Assembly (NCBI GenBank): GCA_946965045.2
Contig: OX337240.1
Coordinates: 2,232,001 to 2,296,000 of the forward strand
Direction of reading: 5' to 3'
Source of the DNA: Epithemia pelagica
Lineage: Eukaryota; Bacillariophyta; Bacillariophyceae; Surirellales; Surirellaceae
DNA: 64,000 nt
Positions 20,221 through 30,277 of the stretch are shown here, one piece after another (position 1 is the first letter of the stretch; each line of letters begins with the position of its first letter). Made by a program: the position numbers and the translations under genes. The notes under the pieces are model-generated. The model did no database searches. It saw nothing but the letters and a program-made list of their open reading frames with translations, and was not told the origin of the DNA.

Positions 20221-21308
20221 AGTAAGGATTGTATGATCCTTTCGTGGTAGGACGATTGAGGGAAATGGCGGCGGCCGCAGCGGCTGCAGCTGCAGCTGCT
20301 GCCGCAGCTTCAGCCATTCGCTTACGTGCACCACACGTGCAGTTGCAGCAGCATCGAAAACCCAACGGCATTTGCCCTCCTGCAAGCTGACTTCTAGCGG
20401 CCTGGGCAGAAAGATCAAGGTTCCACAAGTGAAAAGGACTTCCTTCAAAGAAAGCCAGGCTTCCATCCAGATCCACATCGGGAATCGAAAAATTCCACGA
20501 AGAATCATCCGAAACCATGGATGCATTCGCAGTGTTGTTTGTCAACTGAGGGTTTGTATGAAATCTGGTCGGAATGTCTCCCAGGTGCGGCGGAAGAGAA
20601 GATTCATGCATTTGCTTTGTACTGGTGGAAGGGACCAGAATGTTACAGCCAACTAAACTGTTTGGATGGTCTTGCAATGACAATGTAGCCAACGTAGTAT
20701 CGGGCACATTACGACGCAATTCCTCAGGTACCGAAGACTCAAAATGGTCCTTCCAAGCCGGGTGGTAAAAGTCATGATCCTCAACCAAGGGCTTGTTAAG
20801 GTGTTTGTTGTTCTTGATCTTGCGACGGATCATGTTGCGAACCAATGAGCGGTGTCCACGTACAAAGCATAGATGAAAGTAGGCTCCTTTATCCTTCCCA
20901 TGAGCGAAGCGAGAAAAGCCATAAATGTTCAATTGTCGTTGGAAGGATGCATATTTTGTTTGATTGAAGAATCTGCAGTTGAACATAAGAAAATGAGTAT
21001 ACGTTTCTGAAGAAAAGCTCCGAGCACATGGCCACGTACCTTGGCATGATGAGCTCCACAAACTTTTTCGGTTGATACACCGTAAAGGAACGACCATGTG
21101 CTTGCCACGAGACAATACTCTGCAAGCCTTCCTTCTCAACCGCCTCCAAACATTCATGCAGACGCCACGGAAAAGGCCATGCCACACCACCTTTGGCGAT
21201 TGATTTGCCATCGTGCCCTCCATCCATTCCGGTTTCCATGTTGTACCGAGGAAGGTCTTCGAGGCTTGGCGAAGAACCAGGAGAAGTAAGTTCTTCAAGA
21301 GGAGTCAT
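20015..21308 (-). CDS. HSF-type DNA-binding transcription factor, two exons
   Basis: Exon 1 is 21308-21040, the intron 21039-20973 (67 bp, GTACGT...CTGCAG), exon 2 20972-20015; 408 aa. The intron splits an Arg codon inside the HSF domain, a position that fits the domain reading continuously across it. The HSF domain (about 47-145) has the expected WPFPWRLHECL start, the PKKFVELIMPRFF turn and the recognition-helix region SFQRQLNIYGFSR. An alanine run of about 15 residues follows near 315-330. The last ~60 residues hold spaced Lys-Ser-His repeats. HSF-like factors are strongly expanded in diatoms; target genes are unknown. A triple heptamer repeat lies about 470 bp upstream. Confidence 0.88.
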
Positions 21309-21769
21309 TGTGGAGAAGTAGGTGGTGGTGTGGCCAAGGCTTGACTTCGGTGGGTCTTTCGTCGATTGTTGTTTCGATCTCGATTTTATGATGAAGATAC
21401 CGAGACAAAAGAAGATCAGCGCATGGCAACTGAGATTTACGCGAGCAAGGCATTCTCACCGTAGCTTTTGGTACATTTTCAACGTCCGAAGTCGGATACA
21501 CTTCCCACAGGCAAGTCTGGCGCTGCGACCGGTTGCATCTCAAAGATTCCAATTCTCCATGTACAGAAAAGTTCATAGTGAAGACTAGCACTCAGTACCG
21601 GATATTAAATAAAAATATATCGTTTCCGAAGAAGACACTCAAAAATAAGAAGAGAGCGTTCTCAAAGTGTTCCGAAGACATATTCCATTCGTGCATATTT
21701 AATTCCCCCGTTACAGTCCTGAAGTCAGTACAAGAAGAGGGACAGCAATCTAATCACTGACATGTCTTT

Positions 21770-21794
21770 CAACTGTCAACTGTCAACTGTCAAG
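21770..21794. promoter_or_regulatory. Triple heptamer repeat CAACTGT upstream of the HSF gene
   Basis: Three perfect copies at 21770-21776, 21777-21783 and 21784-21790, then CAAG. Read on the minus strand this is TTGACAG three times. It contains MYB-like (CAACTG) and TTGAC cores; regulatory function is inferred. Confidence 0.35.
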
Positions 21795-21991
21795 TTCTTC
21801 ACGGACATGACCCATAGTGGAGGTAGCAAGTAGCGGGAGAGGAGTCGAACAAGGATAGTCCCTACGTAGGAGCTGAGGTAACGCCGACGACATACTGGTG
21901 CCCTTCAGAATCGGCTGGGAGGAGTGGGAAAGCCCATTAGGGACATACTTTCGGCAAAGCACAATCTATATTCTTTGGTATGGGTGTGTCA

Positions 21992-22852
21992 TTAAAATAC
22001 TTCCTTAACTGGTGGTTTGAATTCATTTGGGTCGTCGACCTCTCCCCCCGATTCCTCCTGCTCTAGCTTTTGCTGACGCCTCCGCTTCCTCAGTTCTTCT
22101 ACTGTGTAGCCAAACAAATTGTCACGATAGTAGATCAGCCAATTGGCACACTGTGCTCGTCGTGTTTTGTTTGGTGTCAGTTCAGAGTATTGGTAGCCTC
22201 GAAAGCCTAACGGCTTAAGAGCTGGTTTGAGGGACTGCTTGTTCTCCATGGGAATCGATCGTACCAGGGACTGATTACACCGCAAACTAGGCTCGTCGAC
22301 CTCTTTGGAATATACGCGCCTCATACCAATAAAGTCAGGTGGTTCGGGGTACCGGTCACGCCAATTGGGGAAGACCAAGTCGTTTGTCCAGGATTCGGAA
22401 TCTGCGTCAAATCGGTATCCCAGACATTTCCAAACGAGAGTGTTCACTTCCAAGTCACTGCATTCAATCAATACAATTTTGAGAATATTCTCATTGGCCA
22501 GTTCCTCCAGTGTTGGTTCACCCGTTCGACTAACCAAAAATGCCCCTTCGCCGACAGGTCCTTGACATTTGTACATCGGGTCCATGGCAGGAAGAAAGGG
22601 TTGAAGGATATCCGGTTTCACTACTGCTCGTACTTCATTCTCAGTTGTTGGTGTATTGGACTCATCTTCACTCCGCAGAAACGAGATTTTTCTTGTTTGG
22701 CCGGAACGGTCAGCCCTTGTCGATCGAAGGAACTTTTCAGGCGACACCGACAAACGAACATCATTCCCAACGACAAATGCGTCCGTGTACCTGATCAAAA
22801 GGAGAATCCATAGAAATGAAACCGATGTGCTCTTCATCATGGCCAGTTTCAT
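21992..22852 (-). CDS. Probable plastid-targeted DUF1823-like protein
   Basis: 286 aa from the ATG at 22852. The N-terminus is a signal peptide (hydrophobic core SFLWILLLI) ending in DAF-VV, close to the ASA-F/AP cleavage motif of diatom plastid preproteins. The mature part contains NTLVWKCLGYRFD, VFPNWRDRYPEPPDFIG and LTPNKTRRAQCANWLIYYR, the pattern I associate with DUF1823, a cyanobacterial and chloroplast family of unknown function. The C-terminus is Glu/Lys-rich. It is divergent from NDUFA5, with only 128 bp between start codons, so they share a promoter region. Assignment is by motif recognition. Confidence 0.75.
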   Translation of the reverse strand: MKLAMMKSTSVSFLWILLLIRYTDAFVVGNDVRLSVSPEKFLRSTRADRSGQTRKISFLRSEDESNTPTTENEVRAVVKPDILQPFLPAMDPMYKCQGPVGEGAFLVSRTGEPTLEELANENILKIVLIECSDLEVNTLVWKCLGYRFDADSESWTNDLVFPNWRDRYPEPPDFIGMRRVYSKEVDEPSLRCNQSLVRSIPMENKQSLKPALKPLGFRGYQYSELTPNKTRRAQCANWLIYYRDNLFGYTVEELRKRRRQQKLEQEESGGEVDDPNEFKPPVKEVF

Positions 22853-22980
22853 CAATGAATGTTTTTTCTTTGTTGGTTGCAAATCGACGTTGAGATTACG
22901 TCACACGACACCGTCTGTCCTTGTGTCCTTTGATCGCAGCGGCCACCTCGTGCGCAGTCGACGACCATCACCGTTTCACC

Positions 22981-23819
22981 ATGAGCGCATCTTCCGCCGT
23001 CTTTGTGAAAGCAATCCGACAAACGTCTTGTCGGCTTCTTGCCATCAACAGAAATGTTGTAGGAAATGCAACGTTGCTGCAAGCGAGGCATCAACCCGCT
23101 CGAACGTATCAGCGTGTCAACGCATTCCGATTTCTCAGCACGGCCGCCGAAGACGCATCCGACGAGCAGCCAAAGAAGGAATCCAAGCCAATCATCCCCG
23201 GAATAGGAAAGGGCAAGACATCTACTGGATATGTACGTTCATGATATGAGCTGTGTGACACCGCGTGTGTTTAGATTTACTCATTGTCATAACTCACACT
23301 CCAAATCCTTTCCACTTCCAGCCTGGACTTGCGGTCGAACCGGATTGGTACAATGTGATTCTAAAGAAATTTCAGCTGTTGCTGGATACTTTGGAGGCCA
23401 GCGATATGCCTGAAACTGCTAGATACCGAATGGATGTGACGAAATGGGCCAATTTCGTGATTGCCACGACCAAGGCCAACCCGGACGATCCCGAAATGGT
23501 AGAATCCGAAGTTCGAATGGGTCAAGTGGAAGAATTGATTGAAATGGCGGACGACGAGATGATTGCTATGAAGGAATATCTTAGATGCCGCATGTGGGAA
23601 ATGTTGGATACGGAAGAAGGACCCGAAATTGATTTCAACCCAGATCCGATGAAAGACGAAGCTGGTCCGAACGCTGATCCCCGAACTCGAAAGGCTATTG
23701 AAGACGACTTGAGGGACATGGCTCTGGCTGGTGTTGAGGACCCACTCCCGGACATCGAGGATGAGTATGGGGACTTGGAGTATAACCATGAGTATGAGCG
23801 CAAGTTCCGTCCTAGCTAG
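22981..23819 (+). CDS. NDUFA5: Mitochondrial complex I subunit NDUFA5 (B13)
   Basis: Exon 1 is 22981-23232 and exon 2 23322-23819, with an 89-bp intron (GTACGT...CCAG); 249 aa. The N-terminus is basic and Arg/Ser/Ala-rich, typical of a mitochondrial presequence. The junction restores STGYPGLAVEPDWYNV, the start of the ETC_C1_NDUFA5 domain, followed by ARYRMDVTKW, GQVEELIEMADDE and the terminal MWEML. The family is an accessory subunit of the matrix arm of NADH:ubiquinone oxidoreductase. The last ~75 residues form an acidic extension beyond the usual ~115-residue family length. Reading without the intron gives a premature stop after exon 1. Confidence 0.9.
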
Positions 23820-24274
23820 ATCAAACCTTGTCCATAGTTCGTTACTTTTTTCAGAAGTTCGTATGGGGATATGAAGGATGCAAAGGAAAACATGACACTT
23901 TCACAGTCCTGACGAAATAGGTAAAAGATAAATCTTTATGTATTCTCCTGATAAATTAAACTCCATGATTCCTGATCCTTCACGCAAGAACTTCTGGTAA
24001 ACCGTTTATCTTCCACTATCTTCACAAGTTTTCAAACGCTTTTCTACAATTCGGCGAATCGATCCTCGAACTTAAAGCGGGGACTCCAGTACGAATCGAC
24101 CTTTCCCGTCTACGCAAGAGAATGACAGCAAAGCGAACAAAAAGATTGTTGAGAGAAAGAAAAAGTGAAACGTGTCACAAAAGTTCCACGGACAACTTGG
24201 GCCACCTTGGAGTCAAGTCCATGCATCTGATCTCTGCCTGCAAGCCATTTTTACTCTCCATGCCCTGGCTTGAT
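23820..24274. other. Convergent intergenic stretch, no gene seen
   Basis: Lies between the 3' ends of NDUFA5 and the third P4H gene; probably both 3' UTRs. Confidence 0.6.
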
Positions 24275-25909
24275 TCAGAACGAGATAACCGCAGTACTTA
24301 CAAAATCCAAATTTACCATTTGCCCCTTCCACCAATTAGCATGACCTTCCGAGTCTGCAATGTCTACCGCGGATGCGTCTGTTGTTGCACTTGGTGCCAT
24401 CCGGGAATGAGAAACGTTAAAACCTCGAGTGGTCCTGTTTTGGTCACTGTGCTCCGAGTAATATGCGTGATCGAGGGCTTGAAGAAAGGGTTCAGCCTCC
24501 TCGTCGGATACCAGGTATTCAATCTTGTGGGGAGACAGCTTATCGCCGACATATTCCATAAAGTTGGTCATCTCGGCAAATAAGCTGCGGACCTTGGGGT
24601 GGTCAAACCATTTTTGTATTTCTCCATCTTGTCGTTCCATGCGTTCAATGCCATTGTAGTATCCTGTCTTGAACTTGACATTTAACCATGCCAAATTCCA
24701 CCACGAGGCAAAGGACCAACCCAATCCAGTGGGTTTGTCGGTCCACGGATCAAATCGATCGACACTTGTGAATCCGACCAAAATGATGCGAGTGCCCTTG
24801 GAAACGGGGAATCCTTCGTGATTGATCAAGGCATGATTAGTGACAACCGTACCTACTCGAGATGGTTGTACATGGGCAAAAGAGGAAACATTCTCGTGAC
24901 TGGGCGTCTCGTGTGTTCGTTGCCAGAATCGTGTACCTCCGCCTTCAAAGTCTTCATTCAACAAAATTGTAAAGGATACATCTCCATCATCGGTGTGACG
25001 CTCCAAATGCGTTCGAATGCCTTCATCGTAGCGGACGACAAACATGTCAATCGCCCTAAAGGCTTGTCGAGGAATGCCATAAATTCGCTCCAACGTAGGC
25101 GCCAATCTTCGATCCAACAAGTTGCCAAGGTAAGTACGATTTTGCTTGGAAAAGGGATCAGTTACCAGATTCAAATCTGTCGTGGGGTAGTTGCCATGGC
25201 GCAACTTGTGCCATCCGAGAGGCCTTTGAAGCATGGTACGAAAGGTTTCTTCATCAGTTGATGCCTCCATCATGGATGGATCGGGAGCTAATTCGGTACC
25301 ATTGGGCAAGGAAACGGACCATTGTTGGGCTTCCTGGTAGTTGACCAAGGCCGCTTGTTCGGCCATCTCAATAATGGCTTGACATTCGTCAGCCGTAAAG
25401 ATAGGGAAGACAAAGACACGACGCAACAAGTAGTAATTGTAGGGACTTCCCAAAACAACAATAGCGGTACAGGTCAAAGTGGCCCCCAACACTGCGGAAA
25501 GAAAAATGGCAAACCGAGAGAGCTCGTCCATCGAGGTGGCTGATTCGGTGGCAGTAGTTCTCACTCTCTTCTGTATCTTTCCGACAGTGATTGTTTTTGA
25601 TTTCGTCGTAGAAGACGAGTTTTGTGCACTTGTTGCCTTGTCCTTCGTCGGGGCCGGTTTGGCCGATTCGCCTGTCTTTTGTGCCTCCATATTTGCTTTC
25701 TTCTTCTTCTTATGTGGATCATCATTGGCTGCAACGGAGCTCGTTTCACCGTTGACAAGCAGTGGATACACAACCAACCACAAGATTAATGCCACAAGCA
25801 GACCAATGGTCAAGAGAAAACATTCGTGCTGGTAGTTTGGAAGGTTCACTTGCAGGTACGGTTCTCCGGCAAACGCCTTTGTTGGAGGAAACATAGTGCC
25901 CGTCACCAT
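24275..25909 (-). CDS. Membrane-anchored prolyl 4-hydroxylase-like 2OG-Fe(II) dioxygenase, third paralogue
   Basis: 544 aa from the ATG at 25909; the frame extends upstream but without ATG. The layout equals the other two copies: an initial YLQVNLPNYQHE motif, a membrane segment at about 31-52, a long Lys/Thr/Ser linker, a second membrane segment at about 132-154 and the P4Hc domain. Iron ligands are His305, Asp307 and His364, and Arg374 is the 2-oxoglutarate contact. FEGGGTRFW is present. It is more diverged than the other two copies are from each other. The C-terminus is about 160 residues past the domain and differs between paralogues. Confidence 0.9.
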   Translation of the reverse strand: MVTGTMFPPTKAFAGEPYLQVNLPNYQHECFLLTIGLLVALILWLVVYPLLVNGETSSVAANDDPHKKKKKANMEAQKTGESAKPAPTKDKATSAQNSSSTTKSKTITVGKIQKRVRTTATESATSMDELSRFAIFLSAVLGATLTCTAIVVLGSPYNYYLLRRVFVFPIFTADECQAIIEMAEQAALVNYQEAQQWSVSLPNGTELAPDPSMMEASTDEETFRTMLQRPLGWHKLRHGNYPTTDLNLVTDPFSKQNRTYLGNLLDRRLAPTLERIYGIPRQAFRAIDMFVVRYDEGIRTHLERHTDDGDVSFTILLNEDFEGGGTRFWQRTHETPSHENVSSFAHVQPSRVGTVVTNHALINHEGFPVSKGTRIILVGFTSVDRFDPWTDKPTGLGWSFASWWNLAWLNVKFKTGYYNGIERMERQDGEIQKWFDHPKVRSLFAEMTNFMEYVGDKLSPHKIEYLVSDEEAEPFLQALDHAYYSEHSDQNRTTRGFNVSHSRMAPSATTDASAVDIADSEGHANWWKGQMVNLDFVSTAVISF

Positions 25910-26433
25910 GGTTCGTATTGACTTTATGGATTTGATTGCGATATCAATAATGATACCCTTGTATACGAAAGATAACAAAGCAACAGGGCAACAACAAAGA
26001 CATCCAGTGTCGAAATTCGAAAAGGTGCAACACGGAAAGTTGACAACAAACCGAAGGCGTTCTCTTCAATTGTGTGAGAAACTGAGCGACTACCGAGCGA
26101 AATTATACTCCAAAATAATCTACCTATCAACAGAATGCTAATCTTGGACGCTCGAAAGTGTCCGATTGCTCCTCTTTCTTGGTGCACTGGTTCGCTGGTG
26201 GGTGTATTGATAGGTGCGGAGTGCGGAGAGCGTAATAGAAAAGCAATGGGTAGCCCCGGTAGCTACTAATCTAATCTCATCCTCCTCTATACTCTCTCTA
26301 GCTAGTAGGAGTACTCCTGAAAACATTCACCTCCGTCTATCATCTAAAGATTGGTTACATCTTACATCTATCGATCTAGTAGAAGTAGTCCTCTTGCTTT
26401 CTCGGATTTCTCTAACACAGCTGCTGCAAGTTT
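25910..26433. other. Intergenic, no gene seen
   Basis: Promoter of the P4H gene and 3' region of the membrane protein gene. Contains repeated CTAGCTAG/TCTCTCTAG-like motifs near 26290-26310 but no coding signal. Confidence 0.5.
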
Positions 26434-27363
26434 TTATTCATCGGACAATCTGTCTTCTTCCTCCTCGTCATCTTCATGTTGTGTCTTTGTGGCGTTTGTG
26501 GATGTGGTGTTTGATTGCAATACACACTTCCATGTTTTACACAACCGCCCTTGGCTTCCCAGTACATAGACAACGTGAAACACAGTCACCACCCCCACCG
26601 TACCGATCACACTTACCCATATATTGTCCGTACAGTAGACAGGCGCCACAGTTTCATGAACCACACCAAGAAATACACCCAATATCAGTGTAAAGATGGG
26701 AGATACAGGTCGGAGGAGCATGCTCTTGTAGGGAATTTCACCATACACATAAAAGCTGATGAGTAGGGGTGCGCTGAGATAGTGGATGGTGCAGTCCATG
26801 AGGAAATGCAAAAACATGTAGAGGTTGGCCGCAAATGGATGACTTTCCGATATATCCTTAGATATTTCGCTTCTAACGAAACGGTCACAGATTTCTTCGT
26901 CAATGAATGAATCCACTGGATTGTCAACCACATACACAAGGTAACCAGCAAACACTGTCGTGACAAATGGCAGCGCAGTGGGGAAAAGGACGGCCGACAG
27001 AAGGGTAGAATCTTCGTGATTATGTTGTCTTTCAATGTTCTGTTCAGTGATGTCGTCGGAGTTGTCAGTTTCGTCGTGATTGCCTTGGTGTGATTTATCG
27101 GAATGATCAACGTGGTGATGGGGTCGGTATAAGAAATAGGCCCAGTGAAAGAAAACAATCAGGGCAAGGAGGCCATTCCACACCGAGAAGAACAAAAAGT
27201 GAGGAGCCACAGAGGGCTCCGGATGCTCGTCAGTGCGACATGGTTGACATTTCCAAACGTCTTTGAACAAGAACGTCACGTTGACCAGCCAAATAGCAAC
27301 TGCGTTGACGTAAAGCGGGGTGAAAATGACCTGAAGCGTTCGTCTGAGCGTTGGAGAAAACAT
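26434..27363 (-). CDS. Unknown multi-pass membrane protein, paralogue A
   Basis: 309 aa from the ATG at 27363, where similarity to paralogue B begins. I recognise no family. About six hydrophobic segments are visible, with a CxxC pair (KCQPC) after the first and a His/Asp-rich hydrophilic loop near residues 90-125. The most conserved stretch between the paralogues is SKDISESHPFAANLYMFLH, followed by MDCTIHYLSAPLL and a paired PVYCTDNIWV near the end. The C-terminus is polar (DDEEEEDRLSDE). Paralogue B lies 2.9 kb away on the same strand, with a transposon between them. Confidence 0.8.
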   Translation of the reverse strand: MFSPTLRRTLQVIFTPLYVNAVAIWLVNVTFLFKDVWKCQPCRTDEHPEPSVAPHFLFFSVWNGLLALIVFFHWAYFLYRPHHHVDHSDKSHQGNHDETDNSDDITEQNIERQHNHEDSTLLSAVLFPTALPFVTTVFAGYLVYVVDNPVDSFIDEEICDRFVRSEISKDISESHPFAANLYMFLHFLMDCTIHYLSAPLLISFYVYGEIPYKSMLLRPVSPIFTLILGVFLGVVHETVAPVYCTDNIWVSVIGTVGVVTVFHVVYVLGSQGRLCKTWKCVLQSNTTSTNATKTQHEDDEEEEDRLSDE

Positions 27364-28072
27364 GGCTTTGTTGACAAGGGCTTGTCCAAAAAGCCTTTCG
27401 TTCTTCGCTCCTTGACAGCAAATACTGACTGACTGTAGTTTCCTGTTTCCCGAAACAGGGACAGTCCCAATGGTTGGGGTTTGGGGTCGTTTGTCGTTCC
27501 TGCGAAATGATGAGGGCCACTGGCCACTGGCGATTCTGAGCACGACCAAAGACACCAAACAATTAACCTCGCTTGACCGCTACCCGGCGTGCTGAGCACA
27601 TCGCCGCGCGCTTGGACTATGGACACGTGTTTTGTGTTTTATGTTGTTTTCGCTTTTCGCTTTCTCCACTTTCCACATCCCAGACGCCGACGTACGGGTA
27701 CGTGTTAATTCTGTCTATTCCCTGTTCGCTCCACCAACAAATGAGACGATATCTATTATATCTATCACATCCTTATCCAATATCGAAATCTAACATCTAC
27801 TATTTTTCTCCGTCGAGGCAATCCTCCAGAGCTAGCAGTTCTGTTCGTCCTCCGAGGCCCGGTAGAAGGGCGACAATGTTGCTTTGAAATCCACACGGTC
27901 CCAGGAGAGCCTGACGAATAACACTATTTGATTCTCGAATGGGTTTAGAAACATGTTGGAACTTTGCTCCCTCTTGGAGGCTTCGAGGGCACTCCCAGAG
28001 ACCAAGGAAATTCAAACCTGGTCTTTACGTTCCCTCAATCGATCTTCTGATCCCAGGAAAACTAATGTTGTC
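27364..28072. other. Intergenic, no gene seen
   Basis: Promoter of paralogue A and the left flank of the pogo-like transposon. Confidence 0.5.
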
Positions 28073-28074
28073 TA

Positions 28075-28087
28075 CCGTAATTTTCGG
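28075..28087 (+). repeat. Left TIR of the pogo-like element
   Basis: CCGTAATTTTCGG, preceded by TA. Confidence 0.88.
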
Positions 28088-28271
28088 ATTCGTATACCCC
28101 CGGAATGTGCACGGATCAGTGAGGGGGGTACATGGCTAAGAGAAAAATTTGAAAATGAAAAAGTAAGATTCCGTTTTGAAGTACTACTTGATTCATAGTT
28201 GCAAATGCCAATGCGTTTTCCCTCCAATACTCCCTCCACCTCGTCCTATGTTCCCATCCGTCTTTACAAGA

Positions 28272-29612
28272 ATGGTGGTTCTTGAGGACAATGAACAGGC
28301 CGGACTGCGCCGGAAAAGGCGGATCATCATCAACAAGAGGAAGGTAGAAATTTGTGATAAACTGATTGCTGGGAAGAGGATTCCTGGCTTTACTCTGAAA
28401 GGCCTTGCTCGAGAGGAAGGCGTTCAACCCTCTCAGATCAGGCGCTGGCTGAAAGATATTAACAAGTTGCGGATCTCGTGCGAAGGTAGGGGGAAATACT
28501 GTGCGTCTCTTCACACTGGGCGCCCCAACATGTTTCAACATATCGATGCCTTACTGGACCGCATCAGGGAGCTCAGAGAAGCCGCCATGCCCGTGTCTGT
28601 CAACATGGTTGTTATAATGGCATCCAAGCTTGATCCGGAGTTCTGAAGGAGGACACAGAGTGGCAAGTATCAGTCTATGAGAAGACTGCTAAGAAGCGAT
28701 GGAATAGTGATAAGAAGCAAGACACATGAAGCTCAATGCCATCCAAGGGAAAAGAGAGAAGAAGGCAAGACTTTTGTGCAGAGGATCATCCCCTCCATTG
28801 CACAGCCAAACAGACATCAAGACTTCGTGGCAAACATGGACCAAACGCCAGTATTCTTCTCGATGACTCCTACCACAACACTGGAGTCACAAGGTGCAAG
28901 AACTATCAATGTAAGGTCATCCAGTGGCAGCACACTCCGACTTACCCCTGCAGTTTTTGTTACGGCTGCAGGCAATGTTCTGACTCCTTACATTGTCTAT
29001 AAGGGCAAGTCCAATGGACGGATTGCCAGAGATTTTCTTGCTCCTGAAGCACATGGTTACCCATCAGATTGTTTCTATTCATGCCAAGAGAGAGCCTGGA
29101 TGGATGAGAAATGCTGTCTTCAATGGGTGGAGAAGTGTGTGAAGCCGTGGTCAGAGAAGGCTCCTCCTGGCGTCTTGCCTTTATTGTTATTGGATCAATA
29201 CAAATGTCACCTACAGACAGCTGTTGTCAATGCCATTCATGATCTGGGAGTTGAGATTGAATATATTCCTGGAGGCTGCACATCTCTGACACAGCCTGTG
29301 GATGTCGGAATAAACAAGCCCTTGAAAAATAGAGTTCGTGCACAATGGGAAGAGTACATGCTTGAAGATGGATTGTTCCAAGAACAAACAAAGCCACCAA
29401 GTTGCCAACAAATGGCTCAATGGTGTGTGAAAGCTTTGAAAGATCTTCCAAAAGAGATAGTGAAGAATTCCTGGAGGCATGGAGATTATTCCTATTTTCC
29501 AGGAGAGGTAAGGTCAACAGTTGTCGACGTGATTTCAGATTCCATGGAAGAGCTTGATCTGAGTAACAGTGAAGATGAAGAAACTACTGAGAACGATACA
29601 ACAGAGAATTAG
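28272..29612 (+). pseudogene. DDE_1 transposase with one in-frame stop
   Basis: An ATG at 28272 opens a frame of about 446 codons ending at 29612, broken by one TGA at 28644-28646. The frame does not change across the stop. The N-terminus has a CENP-B/psq-like helix-turn-helix (LAREEGVQPSQIRRWLKD). The DDE_1 core shows the acidic residues in NMDQTP, LLLDQYKCH and LTQPVDVGINKPLK, a DDD triad. The TGA sits in a run of Arg codons, so a CGA-to-TGA transition is likely. Readthrough or a very short intron cannot be excluded from DNA alone. The C-terminus is acidic and Thr-rich. Confidence 0.85.
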
Positions 29613-29644
29613 GATGGTATACAACAGAGAATTAGGATGGTTTA

Positions 29645-30109
29645 TTAAGTTTTAGAATACTTTTGTGTGTGACCTTCATTGTTATCTTGGTTGCTCTCTT
29701 GCTCTTCAGTACTCCGTGCTCTTTTCCTTGGGGGTGTGGCGACCATCTCCACAAGCACAGCTCTGCACACTCCTTTATCTCTGCGACTCTTTGCCCTCTG
29801 CTCCTTTTCTTCTGATTCATCCAGGAATTCAACAACTTGGGCAAGTTTCCCTTCGTAGTAGCTTGAATGCTTTATAAGGTATCGTGGTAAGAAACCAACA
29901 CGACACCTATCCAGCCCATCTGTGACCCAATACACTGCGATGGCAGGCTCTTCTCTGCCTTCCACAGTGACTTGCACCAATCTAAATCTAACAAGAGAAT
30001 CATGTTTCAAAACAGATCCACAAACAGGATGTGCTTCACAGCTTCTTCCATTGGAAGAAGCGTGGAGCCCCACTATATCAACCGTAACTTTTGTTGGGTG
30101 GACACCCAT
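29645..30109 (-). CDS. Antisense ORF of the pogo-like transposon, function unknown
   Basis: 154 aa, intact, from the ATG at 30109, convergent with the transposase and ending 32 bp from it. The first ~95 residues look ordered: VHPTKVTVDIVGLHASSNG, then HPVCGSVLKHDSLVRFRLVQV, then AIAVYWVTDGLDRCRVGFL. The C-terminus is basic (PPRKRARS) and then polar. The small, beta-rich pattern could be a DNA- or protein-binding accessory protein; this is inference. I recognise no named domain. Its location wholly between the TIRs argues that it belongs to the element and not the host. Confidence 0.65.
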   Translation of the reverse strand: MGVHPTKVTVDIVGLHASSNGRSCEAHPVCGSVLKHDSLVRFRLVQVTVEGREEPAIAVYWVTDGLDRCRVGFLPRYLIKHSSYYEGKLAQVVEFLDESEEKEQRAKSRRDKGVCRAVLVEMVATPPRKRARSTEEQESNQDNNEGHTQKYSKT

Positions 30110-30256
30110 GGTACGTTTGACAGCTCGTTGTAAAGCTTATAAAACGAGGAATTACACTGTGCTGTGCAAATTTGAGTACTAGTCTGTCCTCGGTTTGTAC
30201 AACCCAATGTGCATGGAAGAGCAAGGGGGGTACGGGAATGCAAGGGGTACAAAACA

Positions 30257-30269
30257 CCGAAAATTACGG
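30257..30269 (-). repeat. Right TIR of the pogo-like element
   Basis: CCGAAAATTACGG followed by TA; exact inverted copy of the left terminus. Confidence 0.88.
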
Positions 30270-30277
30270 TAGGCAGA

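Larger units (their letters stand above)
28075..30269. mobile_element. pogo/DDE_1-type DNA transposon with an antisense second ORF
   Basis: 2195 bp bounded by the 13-bp inverted termini CCGTAATTTTCGG (28075-28087; complement 30257-30269), with the TA duplication at 28073-28074 and 30270-30271 typical of the Tc1/mariner/pogo group. GGGGGGTAC motifs lie subterminally at both ends. It holds a transposase frame on the plus strand with one stop and a shorter frame on the minus strand. It sits in the 3' flank of paralogue B, the TA lying 6 bp past its stop codon. Confidence 0.9.
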
